DNA of 7,131 bases from an uncultured Clostridia bacterium. GTDB lineage: Bacteria; Bacillota; Clostridia; Christensenellales; UBA1242. The translations under genes were made by a program, and so were the position numbers. Shown here piece by piece: positions 5,469 through 7,131 of the stretch (position 1 is its first letter; the number at the start of each line of letters is the position of its first letter). The stretch lies in NCBI GenBank assembly GCA_937914725.1, contig CALDMJ010000184.1, forward strand, positions 1 through 7,131, given 5' to 3'. Below the pieces are notes generated by a model. The model worked only from the letters and a program-made list of their open reading frames with translations. It was not told the origin of the DNA and did not search any database.

Positions 5469-7131
5469 GTGAGAAATTCGCTAGGAAGAATCGTTAAATT
5501 TTCATCAATTACACTAATGACAATTTTGCTTCTTTGTTCAATATGTTTTGGGGCAGTATTTGTCGGTGCAAAACACCAAAGTGCAAATGTTTCGGGAGAA
5601 GTGCAAACGTCGCAAACAAATGAATTTGCCGAGCAATTGTTTGAGAGAATTTATCTAAACAATCAATCGAATGCGGATGTTTATGCTTCTAATATTTACG
5701 GCGCAACGACTTTCGGCACTAATATGAAACTTGTCGACTTTGACATTAGCAAACTAGGTGACGAAGGTATGGACTACGTCGTTGTTGTTGCGTTTGTCAA
5801 CCTATATGGCGGTTCAGTAAAGTGGGAAGAAAACGACATAAAAAATATTATGCAATCACTCAATGATGACGATCCCAACAATGATGTTTATAGCGTGCGC
5901 GAGTACTTCAAGGAGCAAACGTACGGCAAATTAAGATTCAAGGCTGGCTACGTTACATACGATACAAGTTCCGAATACTCTTATAAAGATTTTTATGAAA
6001 AAAGCACTGCGGATAGCGAGGCTGCATATACAATGGAGGCTGGTGCATACGCCCAAGCGCTAAATGCAAATACGCCCAAATACTACGATGGACAAAATGA
6101 AACCACTTTTGCCGTGACTGACTTCCACTGCCGTTTGCTTTACTATCCATATGAATCGACTGGCTGGGGCATGGTGCTTTGGCCTCACGCGTGGGCGGGG
6201 AACGCACTTGTGACATCTCCGCGCGTAATTGTTAATGGTACGCGAAAGGATACAAGCCCTTTTGTGGGAACATACGCCCACGAGTTCACGCACATTATGG
6301 GAGTTTCGGACTTGTATTGCGCAAAGGAATCGAATCCTGTTGACCCAGTGGGCAAATGGTATTTAATGGCTTCGACGGACTACAATTATCCACAAAGCAT
6401 TAACGCTTATTTCAAGTCAAAATTTGGTTTGACGGGCATCAGTCCGTACGGCTATCAAGATACGTCAAAGGTTAGAGTAATTTCGAGCAGTGGCGAATAT
6501 TTGCTTGCGCCCGCAAATTCGCAAACAGGAACAATTGCATTTAAGTTTGCTGAGCGGGACATTCAGGTTTCGGGGACTTGTAATTATAGTTCTTGTCCAA
6601 CGCATAAAGGTACTAACACTACATTTACCGAAGACGGCAAAGAAATGTTTTTTGTCGAATATAAAAAGAAGTCAACAAGCCAAGTAGAAACTGACTATAG
6701 TATTCCAAGCAGTGGATTGATTATTTACCGCGTTGTTGAATCAGCGCATACACAGGAATTTGGAAACTTGTATCCGAATATGCTTGGCGACGTCAAATTT
6801 CAAGTTTATGTTTTGCGCACTAATGATATTTCTAGTACTGACGGTGCAGCGGTTGGTGTCGGCTCTACGTTTGGAAGTGTTTCACCGACCCCAGATATCA
6901 ACAAAGTGATTACATATTTCGACGGGACAAACACGTGCATTGCAATCACAAATAATGGATATGACAATGACGGCAATGCTAAAGTTCAGTTTACCTTCGG
7001 TGAAGGTAAAGATAGATATTCGGCATCAGGTATTTTCAAAGTGGACGGCAAGGCTGTTGAGGGCGCACAAGTAATGGTTGCAACGCCGTCAAGTGAAGGA
7101 GGCTACAACGTCGGGATTGATACCAAAGTCA
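5469..7131 (+). CDS. Secreted M6-family (immune inhibitor A-like) zinc metalloprotease, 3'-truncated by window edge
   Basis: At least 554 residues of an exported zinc protease are encoded; the frame is open to the window end. GTG 5469 is chosen because GGGAG (5456-5460) precedes it by 8 nt and a signal peptide begins at once: basic start (R2, R7, K10), hydrophobic core about 11-34 ending FVGA. The catalytic domain has the zinc motif HEFTHIMGVSD (271-281), with H271, H275 and D281 as expected ligands, E272 as catalytic base and Y283 following as in InhA (DEY/DLY). A Met-turn-like M300 lies in KWYLMAS. The post-catalytic block EMFFVEYKK (392-400) and SSGLIIYRV (414-422) matches the M6 pattern 'fLvEnR...lPgsGLliyh'. 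From about 518, ASGIFKVDGKAVEGAQVMV resembles the start of a carboxypeptidase-regulatory-like or other beta-sandwich domain, cut by the edge. Likely role: extracellular proteolysis of surface or host proteins. Substrate is unknown. Confidence 0.9.
   Translation, partial: MRNSLGRIVKFSSITLMTILLLCSICFGAVFVGAKHQSANVSGEVQTSQTNEFAEQLFERIYLNNQSNADVYASNIYGATTFGTNMKLVDFDISKLGDEGMDYVVVVAFVNLYGGSVKWEENDIKNIMQSLNDDDPNNDVYSVREYFKEQTYGKLRFKAGYVTYDTSSEYSYKDFYEKSTADSEAAYTMEAGAYAQALNANTPKYYDGQNETTFAVTDFHCRLLYYPYESTGWGMVLWPHAWAGNALVTSPRVIVNGTRKDTSPFVGTYAHEFTHIMGVSDLYCAKESNPVDPVGKWYLMASTDYNYPQSINAYFKSKFGLTGISPYGYQDTSKVRVISSSGEYLLAPANSQTGTIAFKFAERDIQVSGTCNYSSCPTHKGTNTTFTEDGKEMFFVEYKKKSTSQVETDYSIPSSGLIIYRVVESAHTQEFGNLYPNMLGDVKFQVYVLRTNDISSTDGAAVGVGSTFGSVSPTPDINKVITYFDGTNTCIAITNNGYDNDGNAKVQFTFGEGKDRYSASGIFKVDGKAVEGAQVMVATPSSEGGYNVGIDTKV

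Noticed and set aside
5953..6293. Minus-strand ORFs inside the protease gene
   Set aside because: They lie opposite the M6 catalytic domain, including the HEFTH motif, and have no supporting signals.

Overview
The window looks like chromosomal DNA of a Gram-positive, low-to-mid GC bacterium, most likely an uncultured clostridial (Bacillota) lineage. This is inferred from strong Shine-Dalgarno sequences, sigma-A-type -35/-10 boxes, GTG starts, a DUF2207 membrane protein, an RluB-type pseudouridine synthase, TasA/camelysin-like surface modules and an InhA-like M6 metalloprotease. No marker gene fixes the taxon. Every supported gene reads on the + strand.

Layout: (1) 1-1733 is the 3' part of a DUF2207 membrane protein with a glycine-rich tail; its start lies outside the window. 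(2) After a perfect 12-bp hairpin comes a complete rluB-type 23S rRNA pseudouridine synthase (1798-2538). (3) A 313-bp gene-free stretch (2539-2851) holds small hairpins, a probable dispersed extragenic repeat, a good promoter over a palindrome, and a G-rich leader. (4) A membrane-anchored surface protein (2852-3817) is followed in the same reading frame, after one TAA and nine open codons, by a 436-residue ORF (3845-5155). That ORF has no signal peptide and no ribosome binding site. Both parts consist of repeated beta-rich modules resembling the TasA/CalY (SipW-dependent) fibre-protein family. (5) A second 313-bp gene-free stretch (5156-5468) holds a rho-independent terminator, a short direct repeat and tandem promoters. 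(6) A secreted M6-family metalloprotease begins at GTG 5469 and runs off the right edge.

The left half is housekeeping-like, while the right half looks like a cell-surface locus: a modular fibre-like exported protein and a secreted protease, each with its own promoter. The most interesting point is the split fibre gene. The two ORFs read as one 766-residue modular protein interrupted by a single TAA in a linker. This could be a nonsense mutation, a sequencing error, or (less likely) regulated readthrough. A TasA/camelysin-like protein beside an InhA-like protease also recalls, from memory, the B. cereus group biofilm region, although no SipW peptidase or SinR regulator is visible here.
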